Assembly: GCF_023073315.1 (NCBI RefSeq)
Contig: NZ_JADPJH010000014.1
Coordinates: 248,001 to 312,000, forward strand
Source: Bradyrhizobium sp. 1
Lineage (GTDB): Bacteria > Pseudomonadota > Alphaproteobacteria > Rhizobiales > Xanthobacteraceae
Direction of reading: 5' to 3'
Length of the DNA: 64,000 nt
Both the position numbers and the translations under genes were made by a program. Shown here one piece after another: positions 17,191 through 26,691 of this stretch. Within the stretch, counting starts at the first letter, position 1. Every line of letters begins with the position of its first letter. The notes under the pieces were generated by a model. It saw only the letters and a list, made by a program, of their open reading frames with translations, made no database searches and was not told where the DNA came from.

Positions 17191-19422
17191 TTATGCCGCC
17201 ACCACGCGCAGCGTCTCTGCCCCATTCGACGCCTGCACCGGCTTGCTCAGCATCGTCACCTCACTGAAGCCGACGGCACTGAGCTGCTCGCACATCAGCG
17301 TGCGCGCATCGGGCTCCATCGACGCATCGGGCACCACGACGGCGCGGGCATTCGCCGTCAGCAGTTCTGCCGGCAGGTCCGAAGCGCTGCCGGCGTCCAG
17401 CAGCACGTGGTCGTAGGCGCGGAGCAGCGCGTCGATCGCGAGCGTCACGCGCGGCGACTGCAGGAGGCTGCGGTCGAAGCCGGGACGACCGGCCATGACC
17501 AGATGCAGCCGCGACAGCTTATCCCTTGTGATGATCTGCGCGAAGGAGGCCTGCCCCTGCATCAGTTCGGCAAGGCCGGGCCCGGAGGCATCGACGGACA
17601 CCGCGGCAATCGTCGGCGAGGACGCGGCGAGATCAACCACGACCACGCGCGCATCGCGCGCGAGGTGGCGGGCCAGTGTCAACGCCGACAGCGTGATGGC
17701 CTCACCCGAGGCGGTGCCGAGCACCGTGACCTTCTTCGCCGCCGCTCCCGCGGCGCGCAGGCTGTCAGCGAGACGCTCGATCTCGGCGAATTCGGTGACG
17801 TCGGCATCGGCCGCGATATCCGGCTGAAGCGGCGCGGGATCGCTGATCACCGGCTCGACGATCGGATCGACCTCCGGTTCATGCCTGACCGCCGTCCGCG
17901 ACGGCGTCAAGACGGCCACAGCGCGCGGCGCGGTCTGGCGCAGCAGCTCGCCGGTGACGACGACGCCTGACGAGAGCAGCAGCGTCGCGATCGTCGCGAT
18001 CAGTACGATCGGCAGCTTCTTCGGATAGGCCGGCATATTCGAGACGATGGCGCGCGAGATGATGCGGCCCTCGGTGGGTGCGGTGTCGATGCTCTCGCGG
18101 GTGCTGGCCTCGCGGTACTTGCCAAGATACGTCTCCAGCAGATCGCGCTGCGCCTTCGCCTCACGCTCGAGCGCGCGGAGTTGCACGTCTTGGCCGTTGG
18201 TCGAGGTCGCCTGCTTCTTGAGTTGCTCGAGGCTCGCGGTCAGGCCGTCGACCCTGCCGGCGGCGATCCGCGCATCGCTTTCGAGCGAGCGCGAGATCTT
18301 CGCCGCTTCGTCGCGAATTTGACCATCGAGGTCGCCGAGCTGGGCCTTCAGCTCCTTGATCCGCGGGTGATTGCCGAGCAGCGTGGATGATTGTTCGGCG
18401 AGCTGCGCACGTAGCGTGACCCGCTGCTCGGACAGTCGTCGCATCAGTTCGGAATTCACCACTTCGGATGCTTCGATCGGCTTGCCGCTCTGGAGCATCT
18501 CCTTGATCAGCCGGGCCCTGGATTCCGCATCCGCCCTCATCGAGCGCGCGTTGTTGAGCTGGGTGTTGACCTCGCCCATCTGCTGGTTCGACAGCGTGGT
18601 GTTGTTGGTGCCGACGAAGAGCGACGATTTGGAACGGAAGTCCTCGACCTTGGCTTCCGCGTCGGAGACCTTCTTGCGCAGGCTTTCGATCTCGCCCGAG
18701 AGCCACTGGCTGGCATTGCGCGCCTGGTCCTGGCGCGCATTCTGCTGGAGCACGAGATAGCCGTCGGCGATCGAATTGGCGACGCGCGCGGCAAGATCGG
18801 GATCGGCGGACTGGAACTCGACCACGATCACGCGCGACTTGTCGACGGCGAAGGCCTGAAGCCGGTCGTAATAGGCATCGAGCACGCGCTCTTCCGGCGT
18901 CATCGAGAACGGGTCACGGCCGATTCCGACCAGCGCCGCAAGCGACTTCAGCGGCGAAATGCCTTGCAGCACCGGATCGAATTCAGGGCGTTCCGCAAGC
19001 TTGTTCTTCCTGATGATCTCGCGCGCGAGATCGCGCGACAGCACGAGCTGCACCTGGCTGGTGACGGCCTCGGCATCGAGCGCCTGCCGCTCCTCGGTGC
19101 TGCGGTCGCTGCTGGGACGCAGGAACACGTTCTCGCGACCGTCGATCAGGATGCGCGATTCCGATTTGTAGCGCGGCGTGATGAGATTGACGATTGCGAT
19201 GGAGGCGACGAGCGCAAGCACCGTCGGCACGATGATCCAGCCACGCTTGCGCGCGAGCGCAGAACCAAGCGCATGCAGATCGATGTCGCCGGCTTCGACT
19301 TGTGCCTGCTTCGCGACAACAGACGCAGGCCTTGCTTCAACCCTCGGCTTGGTTTTGGGCTTCGCAATAGCCCGCTCGACCACAGCCTTGTCCTTGCCGG
19401 CACGCCAGAACGCTAAACGCAT
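17191..19422 (-). CDS. Wzz/Wzc-like polysaccharide co-polymerase with degenerate tyrosine-kinase domain
   Basis: This 743-residue inner-membrane protein controls export or chain length of an exopolysaccharide. It has a first membrane segment near 60-85, a Wzz domain, long coiled coils at about 215-430, a second membrane segment near 470-495 (PIVLIATIATLLLSSGVVV) and a C-terminal P-loop ATPase-like domain (about 560-735). The Walker A region reads GTASGEAIT at 569-577 instead of GxxGxGK(S/T), so the ATP-binding lysine is missing, although VVVVDL and VLLDAG resemble Walker A-prime and B. There is also no C-terminal tyrosine cluster. It is probably a pseudokinase version of GumC/Wzc. Confidence 0.88.
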   Translation of the reverse strand: MRLAFWRAGKDKAVVERAIAKPKTKPRVEARPASVVAKQAQVEAGDIDLHALGSALARKRGWIIVPTVLALVASIAIVNLITPRYKSESRILIDGRENVFLRPSSDRSTEERQALDAEAVTSQVQLVLSRDLAREIIRKNKLAERPEFDPVLQGISPLKSLAALVGIGRDPFSMTPEERVLDAYYDRLQAFAVDKSRVIVVEFQSADPDLAARVANSIADGYLVLQQNARQDQARNASQWLSGEIESLRKKVSDAEAKVEDFRSKSSLFVGTNNTTLSNQQMGEVNTQLNNARSMRADAESRARLIKEMLQSGKPIEASEVVNSELMRRLSEQRVTLRAQLAEQSSTLLGNHPRIKELKAQLGDLDGQIRDEAAKISRSLESDARIAAGRVDGLTASLEQLKKQATSTNGQDVQLRALEREAKAQRDLLETYLGKYREASTRESIDTAPTEGRIISRAIVSNMPAYPKKLPIVLIATIATLLLSSGVVVTGELLRQTAPRAVAVLTPSRTAVRHEPEVDPIVEPVISDPAPLQPDIAADADVTEFAEIERLADSLRAAGAAAKKVTVLGTASGEAITLSALTLARHLARDARVVVVDLAASSPTIAAVSVDASGPGLAELMQGQASFAQIITRDKLSRLHLVMAGRPGFDRSLLQSPRVTLAIDALLRAYDHVLLDAGSASDLPAELLTANARAVVVPDASMEPDARTLMCEQLSAVGFSEVTMLSKPVQASNGAETLRVVAA

Positions 19423-19569
19423 CGAACACTCCCGCAGGGCAATGCTGCGACTCTACCTCAACCGGGGCGATTACACTCCATTAAGGTTGCTGCTGGGTTA
19501 ATCGCAATGTCCCGCGAACGGCACACGCGCGCTCGTCACCTTTTGTTAACCACGAGGGCTCTTAATCCA

Positions 19570-19585
19570 TCTCGATATTTCGAGA
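19570..19585. promoter_or_regulatory. Inverted repeat between the Wzc-like and glycosyltransferase genes
   Basis: TCTCGA, TATT, TCGAGA is a perfect inverted repeat in the 200-base divergent intergenic region of the exopolysaccharide locus, 37 bases before the glycosyltransferase start. It is a candidate regulator site. Confidence 0.4.
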
Positions 19586-19622
19586 ATTGTTCGGCATTCG
19601 CCGTCGAGCGCTGGTTTTGATC

Positions 19623-20756
19623 ATGCCCCCCTCTCCCGACCAGCCGCTTCGCATCCTGCACGCCGTGCGCGCTCCCGTGGGCGGCATCATCCGCCACATC
19701 CTCGACCTCGCCAACGGCCAGGTCGATCGCGGCCATCATGTCGGGATCCTCGCCGACAGTCTCACCGGCGGCGAGCGCGCGGACAAGGCGCTGGCCGAAC
19801 TCGCGCCACGGCTGAAGCTCGGTGTCCACAGGATCGCGATCCGCCGTGAACCGTCCCCTGACGATGTCCTGGTGTGGCTGCGGATGCGACGCCTGATCAG
19901 CGAGCTCAAGCCCGATGTCATGCACGGCCACGGCGCCAAGGCCGGCGCCTTCGTCCGGATGCGCCGTCGCTCGGACGACACCATCCGTATCTACACGCCG
20001 CATGGCGGCTCGCTGCATTATCCGCTCAACACGTTGAAGGGCGAGTTTTACGCGCGGCTCGAGCGCACGCTGATGGACGCGACGGATCTGTTCCTGTTCG
20101 AGAGCGCGTTTGCCCGCAATACCTATCAGCGCATCGTCGGCACGCCCAAGGGCGTGGTGCATTGCGTGTTCAACGGCGTGACACCGGGGGAATTCGAGCC
20201 CGTTGTCATCACCGAGGATGCCACCGACCTCGCCTATGTCGGCGAGTTCAGGCACATCAAGGGTGCGGATCTGCTGGTCGACGCAGTCGCGCGGCTGCAC
20301 GAGGGGGGTAAGAAGGTCACGCTCACGCTCGGCGGCGATGGCGAGGAGACGGCGGCGCTGAAGGCGCAGGTCGAGAGGCTCGGCCTCTCCGGCGCGATCC
20401 GCTTCATCGGCCACGTCAAGGCGCGCTACGGCTTCTCCAAGGGCAAACTGCTCGTCGTGCCCTCGCGCGGCGATTCCATGCCCTATGTCGTGATCGAGGC
20501 GGGAGCCGCCGGCATTCCCATGATCGGGGCCCGCGTCGGCGGCATCCCCGAAATTTTCGGGCCCGAAAGCCCGGCGCTGTTCGCGGCGAGCAACGCCGAG
20601 GCGATGGCGGAGGCGATTGCCGCCGCGCTCGACGATCCGCAAGGGACCGCGCAGCGCGCCGTCGTCTTGCGCGAGCGCATCTCCGCGCATTTCTCGCAAG
20701 CCGCGATGGTTGACGGCGTGCTCGCGGGCTACCGCGATGCATTTACCAATCACTAA
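19623..20756 (+). CDS. Family 4 glycosyltransferase
   Basis: This 377-residue GT-B glycosyltransferase has an N-terminal PLRILHAVRAPVGGIIRHILDLA acceptor-side domain and a C-terminal donor-side domain containing DLAYVGEFRHIKGADLLVDAV and the EAGAAGIPMIGARVGGIPEIF signature. It should transfer a nucleotide-sugar residue to the growing lipid-linked exopolysaccharide repeat unit on the cytoplasmic face. The ATG at 19623 starts right before the first beta strand. It runs in the same direction as the sugar-phosphate transferase and ligase genes that follow. Confidence 0.9.
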   Translation: MPPSPDQPLRILHAVRAPVGGIIRHILDLANGQVDRGHHVGILADSLTGGERADKALAELAPRLKLGVHRIAIRREPSPDDVLVWLRMRRLISELKPDVMHGHGAKAGAFVRMRRRSDDTIRIYTPHGGSLHYPLNTLKGEFYARLERTLMDATDLFLFESAFARNTYQRIVGTPKGVVHCVFNGVTPGEFEPVVITEDATDLAYVGEFRHIKGADLLVDAVARLHEGGKKVTLTLGGDGEETAALKAQVERLGLSGAIRFIGHVKARYGFSKGKLLVVPSRGDSMPYVVIEAGAAGIPMIGARVGGIPEIFGPESPALFAASNAEAMAEAIAAALDDPQGTAQRAVVLRERISAHFSQAAMVDGVLAGYRDAFTNH

Positions 20757-20876
20757 CCATCCTTAAGGCCCGCTTTAGAGAATCTTCCGATTTATCCGAT
20801 AATCCAGGTGCCAGGGGATGCTCGCCCGGGGCGCAAAGTCGCGTCCTGCGGGTTTTTGGAATGGACGTGGACGCCC

Positions 20877-22424
20877 GTGGAACCGCTCAACGCACGCTCG
20901 ATGCTCGATGCCGCGACGACCGCCGCAGCGAAGCCCGCTGACCAGCCCTTTGTGGAGCGTCGCCGCCGCCTGACGCCGGCCGCGCTCGAAGTCGTCAACC
21001 AGAAGGTCGCCCGCGCCTATTCGCCGATCGTCATCACCGGCATCGTGCGCACGGCCGATTTCGTGCTGCTGAGCTTTGTCGGTGTCGTGGTCTATGTCGG
21101 CTACGTCATGCCGCTCTCCGGCTTCAGCTGGGATTATCCGGCAGAGATCGTCGCCGTCGCGATCGCCGCCGTCGTCTGCTTTCAGGCCGCCGACATCTAT
21201 CAGGTGCAATTGTTCCGCGGTCAGCTGCGGCAGATGACGCGGATGATCTCATCCTGGTCGTTCGTCTTCCTGCTGTTCATCGGCATCTCCTTCTTCGCCA
21301 AGTTCGGCAGCGAAATGTCGCGGCTGTGGCTTGCCGCCTTCTACTTCCTGGGACTCGCCGCGCTCATTATCGAGCGGCTGGTGCTGCGCTCGCTGGTGCG
21401 CGGCTGGGCGCGCGAGGGCCGGCTCGACCGCCGCACCATCATCGTCGGCTCCGACAGCAACGGCGAGCAGCTGGTCGAGGCGCTGAACGCGCAGGAGGAT
21501 TCCGACATTCACGTGCTCGGCGTGTTCGACGACCGCAACGACAGCCGCGCGCTCGACACCTGCGCCGGGGCGCGCAAGCTCGGCAAGGTCGACGACATCG
21601 TCGAGTTCGCCCGCCGCACCCGCGTCGATCTCGTGCTGTTCGCGCTGCCGATCTCGGCGGAAACGCGCATCCTGGAAATGCTGAAGAAGCTCTGGGTGCT
21701 GCCGGTCGACATCCGCCTCTCCGCCCACACTAACAAGCTGCGTTTCCGTCCCCGCTCCTATTCCTATCTCGGCGAAGTGCCGACGCTCGACGTGTTCGAG
21801 GCCCCGATCACCGATTGGGATCTGGTGATGAAATGGCTGTTCGACCGCGTCGTCGGCAGCGTCGCGCTGCTCGCAGCTCTGCCGGTGATGGGACTGGTGG
21901 CGCTGGCGGTGAAGCTCGACAGCCCCGGCCCCGTGCTGTTCCGCCAAAAGCGCTTCGGCTTCAACAACGAGCGCATCGACGTCTACAAATTCCGCTCAAT
22001 GCATCACCACCAGGCCGACCCGACGGCGTCGAAGGTCGTGACCAAGAACGATCCGCGCGTCACCCGTGTCGGCCGCTTCATCCGCAAGACCAGCCTCGAC
22101 GAGCTGCCGCAACTGTTCAACGTGGTGTTCTCCGGCAATCTCTCCCTGGTCGGCCCGCGTCCTCATGCGGTGCAGGGCAAGCTTCAGAGCCGCCTGTTCG
22201 ACGAAGCCGTCGACGGCTATTTCGCCCGCCACCGCGTCAAGCCCGGCATCACCGGCTGGGCCCAGATCAACGGCTGGCGCGGCGAGATCGACAACCAAGA
22301 GAAGATCCAGAAGCGCGTCGAGTTCGACCTCTATTACATCGAGAACTGGTCGGTACTGTTCGACCTCGTCATTCTCCTGAAAACGCCGGTCGCGCTGCTG
22401 ACCAAGAACGAGAACGCGTATTGA
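20877..22424 (+). CDS. Undecaprenyl-phosphate sugar phosphotransferase (WcaJ type)
   Basis: This polyprenyl phosphate hexose-1-phosphate transferase puts the first sugar on undecaprenyl phosphate to start exopolysaccharide synthesis. Order: four N-terminal membrane segments (about 45-140), a CoA-binding-like Rossmann domain ([17 protein letters not shown]), a fifth hydrophobic helix, and the C-terminal catalytic domain with [31 protein letters not shown] and [10 protein letters not shown]. The start is uncertain: the GTG at 20877 follows a GTGGACG site; a GTG at 20808 and an ATG at 20901 are alternatives. All catalytic motifs look intact. Confidence 0.93.
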   Translation: MEPLNARSMLDAATTAAAKPADQPFVERRRRLTPAALEVVNQKVARAYSPIVITGIVRTADFVLLSFVGVVVYVGYVMPLSGFSWDYPAEIVAVAIAAVVCFQAADIYQVQLFRGQLRQMTRMISSWSFVFLLFIGISFFAKFGSEMSRLWLAAFYFLGLAALIIERLVLRSLVRGWAREGRLDRRTIIVGSDSNGEQLVEALNAQEDSDIHVLGVFDDRNDSRALDTCAGARKLGKVDDIVEFARRTRVDLVLFALPISAETRILEMLKKLWVLPVDIRLSAHTNKLRFRPRSYSYLGEVPTLDVFEAPITDWDLVMKWLFDRVVGSVALLAALPVMGLVALAVKLDSPGPVLFRQKRFGFNNERIDVYKFRSMHHHQADPTASKVVTKNDPRVTRVGRFIRKTSLDELPQLFNVVFSGNLSLVGPRPHAVQGKLQSRLFDEAVDGYFARHRVKPGITGWAQINGWRGEIDNQEKIQKRVEFDLYYIENWSVLFDLVILLKTPVALLTKNENAY

Positions 22425-22444
22425 GATCTGTTGTGCCCGAGCCC

Positions 22445-22553
22445 CGCTGTCATCGCCCGGCTTGACCGGGCGATCCAGTAATCGCCGGCAGCGGAAACTG
22501 CCACGAATGGCTCGGCGTACTGGATGCCCCGCCTCCGCGGGGCATGACAGTGG
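22445..22553. repeat. Bradyrhizobial-type palindromic repeat (family A, copy 1)
   Basis: The left arm (22445-22480, TGTCATCGCCCGGCTTGACC core) and right arm (22518-22553, with its own CCCCGCCTCCGCGGGG hairpin) both carry ATCCAGTA/TACTGGAT. The left arm matches the copy at 58334-58444 base for base over about 36 bases. It sits between two same-strand exopolysaccharide genes. Confidence 0.78.
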
Positions 22554-22593
22554 AAGTCGTGGCGTGCGAGTTGAGTAAAAGCGTGAGCGTGTG

Positions 22594-23850
22594 ATGGCGT
22601 ATGCGGCGACAGCCGGGGAGATGAATGCAGCGGTTCGCGCTGCGCCCGGCGTGCTGGCCCTCCAGCGCGCGCTGGTGTGGCTGGTCGGCGCCTCCGGCGC
22701 CATCGTCTTCATCGAGCCCAGCCCCTACGAGATCGTGACGCTGCTCGCCACCGTCACCTTCTTCGCCACCGGCCTGCGCCTGCGGCTCGTGCTGATGCCG
22801 CTGATCCTGATGCTGGTGCTGCTCAATGTCGGCTACACCGTCAGCGCGATCCCCTTGTTCGAGCAATCCGAGGTGGTGAGCTGGATCGCGACATCCTGGT
22901 ACATGGCGGTCACTGTCATGTTCTTCGCGATGGTCACGTCTGAGGACACCGCGGCCCGGCTCGACATGCTCCGCCGCGGCCTCGTGGTCGGCGCGATGAT
23001 TGCCTCGCTCTCGGCTATCGCAGGCTATTTCAACCTCGTTCCCGGCGGTCACGATCTCCTGACGCTCTACGAGCGCGCGCGCGGCACGTTCAAGGACCCG
23101 AACGTGCTCGGCGCCTTCCTGATCCTGCCGGCGCTGTTCGCGCTCCAGAGCGTGGTCCTGGACAAGTTCCGCAAGGCATTCCGCAACGTCTTCGCGTTCG
23201 GCATCATGTCGCTGGCAATCTTGCTCGCCTTCTCCCGCGCCGCCTGGGGCGGGCTGGTGCTGACCTCGGCCTTCATGCTGGCGCTGATGGTGCTGACCAG
23301 CCGCACCAACGCGCAGCGCTCGCGCATCATCGTCATGGCGATCGTCGCCGCGGTGCTGGGCCTCGCACTGATCGCAGTGCTGCTGTCATTCGACGCCACC
23401 GCCGAGATGTTCAAGCAGCGCGCGAGCTTCGACCAGAGCTATGACGAAGGCCGCTTCGGCCGTTTCGGCCGGCACATCCTGGGTGCGGAAATGGCGCTCG
23501 ACCTGCCGTTCGGCATCGGGCCCCTGCAATTCCACCGGTTCTTCCCCGAAGACACTCACAACTCCTATCTCAACGCCTTCATGTCCGGCGGCTGGCTCTC
23601 CGGCATGTGCTATCCCGCGCTGGTCTTCACCACCGTGATCATGGGCTTCCGGCACATCTTCGTCCGCCTGCCCTGGCAGCGCGCTTATCTGGCGGTGTTC
23701 TCCGCCTTCATCGGGACCGTCGGCGAGAGTTTTGTGATCGACACCGACCACTGGCGCCACTTCTGGATGATGCTGGGCGCGATGTGGGGCATGATCGCGG
23801 CCGCGCAGATCTACAAAGTCAAATCTCGCGACGAAGCTTCTTCAGTTTGA
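22594..23850 (+). CDS. O-antigen ligase / Wzy-type polymerase family membrane protein
   Basis: About 418 residues with around ten hydrophobic segments. The conserved Wzy_C-type region lies at about 225-350, including the FPEDTHNSYLNAFMSGGWLSG motif whose histidine is typical of these enzymes. The family either polymerises exopolysaccharide repeat units or ligates glycans to lipid A in the periplasm; gene context favours exopolysaccharide polymerisation. A GTG one codon upstream is an alternative start. Its 3' end overlaps the convergent MarR gene by 32 bases. Confidence 0.85.
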   Translation: MAYAATAGEMNAAVRAAPGVLALQRALVWLVGASGAIVFIEPSPYEIVTLLATVTFFATGLRLRLVLMPLILMLVLLNVGYTVSAIPLFEQSEVVSWIATSWYMAVTVMFFAMVTSEDTAARLDMLRRGLVVGAMIASLSAIAGYFNLVPGGHDLLTLYERARGTFKDPNVLGAFLILPALFALQSVVLDKFRKAFRNVFAFGIMSLAILLAFSRAAWGGLVLTSAFMLALMVLTSRTNAQRSRIIVMAIVAAVLGLALIAVLLSFDATAEMFKQRASFDQSYDEGRFGRFGRHILGAEMALDLPFGIGPLQFHRFFPEDTHNSYLNAFMSGGWLSGMCYPALVFTTVIMGFRHIFVRLPWQRAYLAVFSAFIGTVGESFVIDTDHWRHFWMMLGAMWGMIAAAQIYKVKSRDEASSV

Positions 23851-24358
23851 GCTCGGGACGCTTCTCCGGCGGCGTATCGATCAAGCCCTTCAGTGCCGCG
23901 GTCGCAGCCAGCACGCCCCTGTAGCCCTCGGTCGCGAAGCGCAGCAGCAGACGCAGTTCCTCATCGGAATAGGCGCCAAACACCTTTTCCATTGCCTGCT
24001 GCATCGGCATGTAGAGCTGGCCGATCTTCATCGCCTGCTCCGGCACGACGGAAATGAAGACCTTGCGGCGGTCTTTCTCGTCCCGCTCGCGGCGCACGAG
24101 CCCGGCCTTCTCGAGCCGGTCAATCACGCCGGTGATCGCGCCCGTCGTCAGCCCGGTGACCTCGGCAAGCCGGCCCGCGGTAACGCGTCCCTCGAGATAC
24201 AGGATGTCCATGCATTCGAGGTCGGAGTTTGCAATTCCCGCAACGTTGGCAACCGTTTGGCCATAGAGCACGCCCTGGGCGGACGACCGCCGCATGGCCT
24301 CTTCCAATTGCCCCAACAACGCCGTGCGCGCCTTCGTCCTTGACAAGACCGACCTCAT
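23819..24358 (-). CDS. MarR family transcriptional regulator
   Basis: About 179 residues with a winged helix-turn-helix: LEGRVTAGRLAEVTGLTTGAITGVIDRLEKAGLVRRERDEKDRRKVF (about residues 55-100) is the recognition helix and wing, with helices on both sides for dimerisation. It is divergent from a flavin monooxygenase gene with an inverted repeat between the two starts, so repression of that gene, relieved by an aromatic ligand, is likely. Confidence 0.9.
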   Translation of the reverse strand: MRSVLSRTKARTALLGQLEEAMRRSSAQGVLYGQTVANVAGIANSDLECMDILYLEGRVTAGRLAEVTGLTTGAITGVIDRLEKAGLVRRERDEKDRRKVFISVVPEQAMKIGQLYMPMQQAMEKVFGAYSDEELRLLLRFATEGYRGVLAATAALKGLIDTPPEKRPELKLKKLRREI

Positions 24359-24389
24359 ATCTTAGTCGATATATATCTTAGCCACTAAG
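24359..24389. promoter_or_regulatory. Candidate MarR operator between MarR and the flavin monooxygenase gene
   Basis: CTTAG, CCA, CTAAG is a perfect inverted repeat at 24377-24389, with another ATCTTAG just upstream, all in an A/T-rich tract directly before the MarR start. This fits autoregulation and control of the divergent gene. Confidence 0.5.
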
Positions 24390-24442
24390 TTATTTAGCGA
24401 CCGTAATTCCTCCTAGCACCACGGAAACGTCGGGAGCAAGCC

Positions 24443-25639
24443 ATGTCCTATCGTCCCCGCAAGGCCCTGATCATCGGCGCCGGCATCGCCGGGCCCGTCG
24501 CAGCGATCCTGCTGCGCCGCGCCGGCATCGAATCCGCGATCTACGAGGCCTGGCCCTACTCGAAAGGCATCGGCGGCGGCCTTCAGATCGCACCAAACGG
24601 CATGCATGTGCTGGACGAGATCGGGCTTGGGAACGAGTTGATCAGCCGCGGCTCGATCGCGGAGTCCTTCGACTTCTATTCGCAAGGTGGCGAACGGCTG
24701 GGCTCGATCAACCGCGACATGGCGCGGCGCTTCGGTCAGCCCGCGGTCAACGTCTGCCGCGCCACGCTCAACGAAATCCTGATCGACAAGGCCTGGTGCG
24801 CCTGCGTCTCGCTCCATTTCGAGAAGCGCCTGATCAAGATCGAGGATCGCGGCGACCAGCCGATCATCGCCTATTTCGCCGACGGCACCACGGCCGAAGG
24901 CGATTTCCTGATCGGCGCCGACGGCGTGCACTCGATCGCGCGCCGCCAGGTGGTGCCGGACGGGCCGACGCCTTTCGACACCGGCCTGATCGGCTTCGGC
25001 GGCTTCGTGCCGCACGCCGTGCTCGACGGTCGGTCAATCGGCCGGCACGTCGAGACCACGTTCGGCCAGAGCGGCTTCTTCGGCTACGGCTATTGCAGCC
25101 CCGATCCGAACGACGGCGTGATGTGGTGGAGCACGCAGCCGGCGCACGGCATGGATGCCGAGATGTTCCGCGCGCTCGCCCCATCGACGCTGAAGCAGCA
25201 TCTGCGCGGCTTCCATCACGGCTGGCACGATCCGATCCCTGATATCATCGAGGCCGCCGAGGACATCGTCGTCACCGACACGCTCGATGTCGCGACCCTG
25301 CCGACCTGGTCGCGCAAACGCTCGCTGCTGATCGGCGACGCCGCGCACGCGACCAGCCCCCATGCCGGCCAGGGCGCCTCGCTTGCGCTGGAGGACGCGA
25401 TGCGGCTTGCGCGGCTGATGCAGGAGGGCCAGGAGCTCAGCGCCACCTTTAGGGCATTTGAGGCCGAGCGCCGCCCGCGCACGGAGAAGATCGTCGCGAT
25501 GGCGCGCCGCAACGGCAACAGCAAACGCGAGTTCAGCGCCACCGGCGCATGGATGCGCAATCAAATGATGAAATGGCTGTTGCCGCTGGGCTCGAAGAGC
25601 ATGGAGTTCATGTACGCGTATGACGCGCGGGCGGTGTAA
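24443..25639 (+). CDS. FAD-dependent aromatic monooxygenase
   Basis: This 398-residue class A flavoprotein hydroxylase has the N-terminal GxGxxG motif (IIGAGIAGPVAAILLRRAG), the DG motif region (LIGADGVHS, about residue 157) and the C-terminal FAD motif GDAAHATSPHAGQGASLALEDA. Such enzymes hydroxylate aromatic acids using NAD(P)H and oxygen. The IGGGLQIAPNGMHVLDEIGL segment is common to salicylate- and 3-hydroxybenzoate-hydroxylase-like members; the actual substrate is unknown. It is probably controlled by the divergent MarR. Confidence 0.88.
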   Translation: MSYRPRKALIIGAGIAGPVAAILLRRAGIESAIYEAWPYSKGIGGGLQIAPNGMHVLDEIGLGNELISRGSIAESFDFYSQGGERLGSINRDMARRFGQPAVNVCRATLNEILIDKAWCACVSLHFEKRLIKIEDRGDQPIIAYFADGTTAEGDFLIGADGVHSIARRQVVPDGPTPFDTGLIGFGGFVPHAVLDGRSIGRHVETTFGQSGFFGYGYCSPDPNDGVMWWSTQPAHGMDAEMFRALAPSTLKQHLRGFHHGWHDPIPDIIEAAEDIVVTDTLDVATLPTWSRKRSLLIGDAAHATSPHAGQGASLALEDAMRLARLMQEGQELSATFRAFEAERRPRTEKIVAMARRNGNSKREFSATGAWMRNQMMKWLLPLGSKSMEFMYAYDARAV

Positions 25640-25732
25640 GCGCATCAGGTCGAACCGTAGCCGGCCTCGTCATGGGCGGCGCAAGAAGGACCAATCGCAG
25701 AGCGTTGAAGCACGGTCACCACGAAATCATAT

Positions 25733-25748
25733 TGACATTATAGTGTCA
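25733..25748 (+). promoter_or_regulatory. TGACA-N6-TGTCA operator upstream of the QorB-like gene
   Basis: TGACA, TTATAG, TGTCA. A TTGACA -35 element (25732-25737) is embedded in it, with a weak -10 (CATAAG at 25756). The same palindrome occurs twice in front of the MarR and ABM genes near 28.2 kb, linking these promoters. Confidence 0.7.
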
Positions 25749-25790
25749 TTTACAACATAAGCTGCATAACTGTCTTGGAAAGACCATCCC

Positions 25791-26687
25791 ATGATTGCAG
25801 TGACCGGTGCCACCGGCCAACTCGGCCGGCTTGTCATCCATTCCTTGTTGAAGGCTGTGCCAGCACAGCAGATTACCGCCGTCGTCCGAGATCCAGTCAA
25901 AGCAGAGGCCGTCAAGGCTGAAGGTGCTGCCGTCCGCTCAGGCGACTACGACGATCCCACGGGGCTGGAATGTGCTTTCGCCGGCGTAAAGAAGCTGTTG
26001 CTGATCTCGGCTGGCGAGCCTGGCAAGCGGGTTCGCCAGCATGAGAACGCGATCACCGCGGCGAAAAAGGCTGGGGTTGAGCTGATCGCCTATACCAGCT
26101 TGCTGCATGCAGACATTTCGACACTGGAGCTTGCCGCCGATCATCGAGCGACCGAGACGCTGCTGAAGGCGAGCGGTGTGCCACATGTGTTGCTGCGCAA
26201 CGGCTGGTACACCGAAAACTATCTCGGTGCGCTGCCAATGGCGCTTGCGCACGGGGCGTTTGTCGGCTGCGCCGGCGAAGCACGCATCACATCGGCGAGC
26301 CGCCTGGACTACGCGGATGCCGCCGCCGCAGTCCTGACGTCACAGGCCGATCCATCGGGCAAGATTTACGAATTGGCAGGCGACGAGCCCTACACGCTTG
26401 CCGAACTGGCGGCCGAAGTTGCGCGCCAGACGGACAAACCAATCGTCTACAGGAACGTGTCAGAAGCAGGGTTTGGTGAGGCGCTCATTCGCGCGGGCCT
26501 GCCCGAGCCGGTGGCGCGCATGCTCGTCGGGTTCGACATCGCAGCGGCAAAGGGCGATCTGTTCGACGATCGCCGCAACTTGAGCGACCTTATTGGTCGC
26601 CCCACGACGCCGCTGCGCGCAGCGGTCTCCGATGCACTTGCAGCGGTGGCCTTCCAAGCGCCACCGCCTGTCGCCATGAAGGGATAG
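25791..26687 (+). CDS. NmrA-like NAD(P)H-binding oxidoreductase (QorB-like)
   Basis: This 298-residue atypical short-chain dehydrogenase has the NADPH-binding motif VTGATGQLGRLVI at the N terminus, YTSLLHADIS in place of a classical catalytic YxxxK, and LRNGWYTENY, all features of QorB-type quinone oxidoreductases. QorB reduces quinones with NADPH. It is the first gene of a two-gene unit with the MDR reductase downstream (4-base gap) and sits behind a TGACA-N6-TGTCA operator, suggesting a quinone or electrophile response module. Confidence 0.85.
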   Translation: MIAVTGATGQLGRLVIHSLLKAVPAQQITAVVRDPVKAEAVKAEGAAVRSGDYDDPTGLECAFAGVKKLLLISAGEPGKRVRQHENAITAAKKAGVELIAYTSLLHADISTLELAADHRATETLLKASGVPHVLLRNGWYTENYLGALPMALAHGAFVGCAGEARITSASRLDYADAAAAVLTSQADPSGKIYELAGDEPYTLAELAAEVARQTDKPIVYRNVSEAGFGEALIRAGLPEPVARMLVGFDIAAAKGDLFDDRRNLSDLIGRPTTPLRAAVSDALAAVAFQAPPPVAMKG

Positions 26688-26691
26688 TCAA

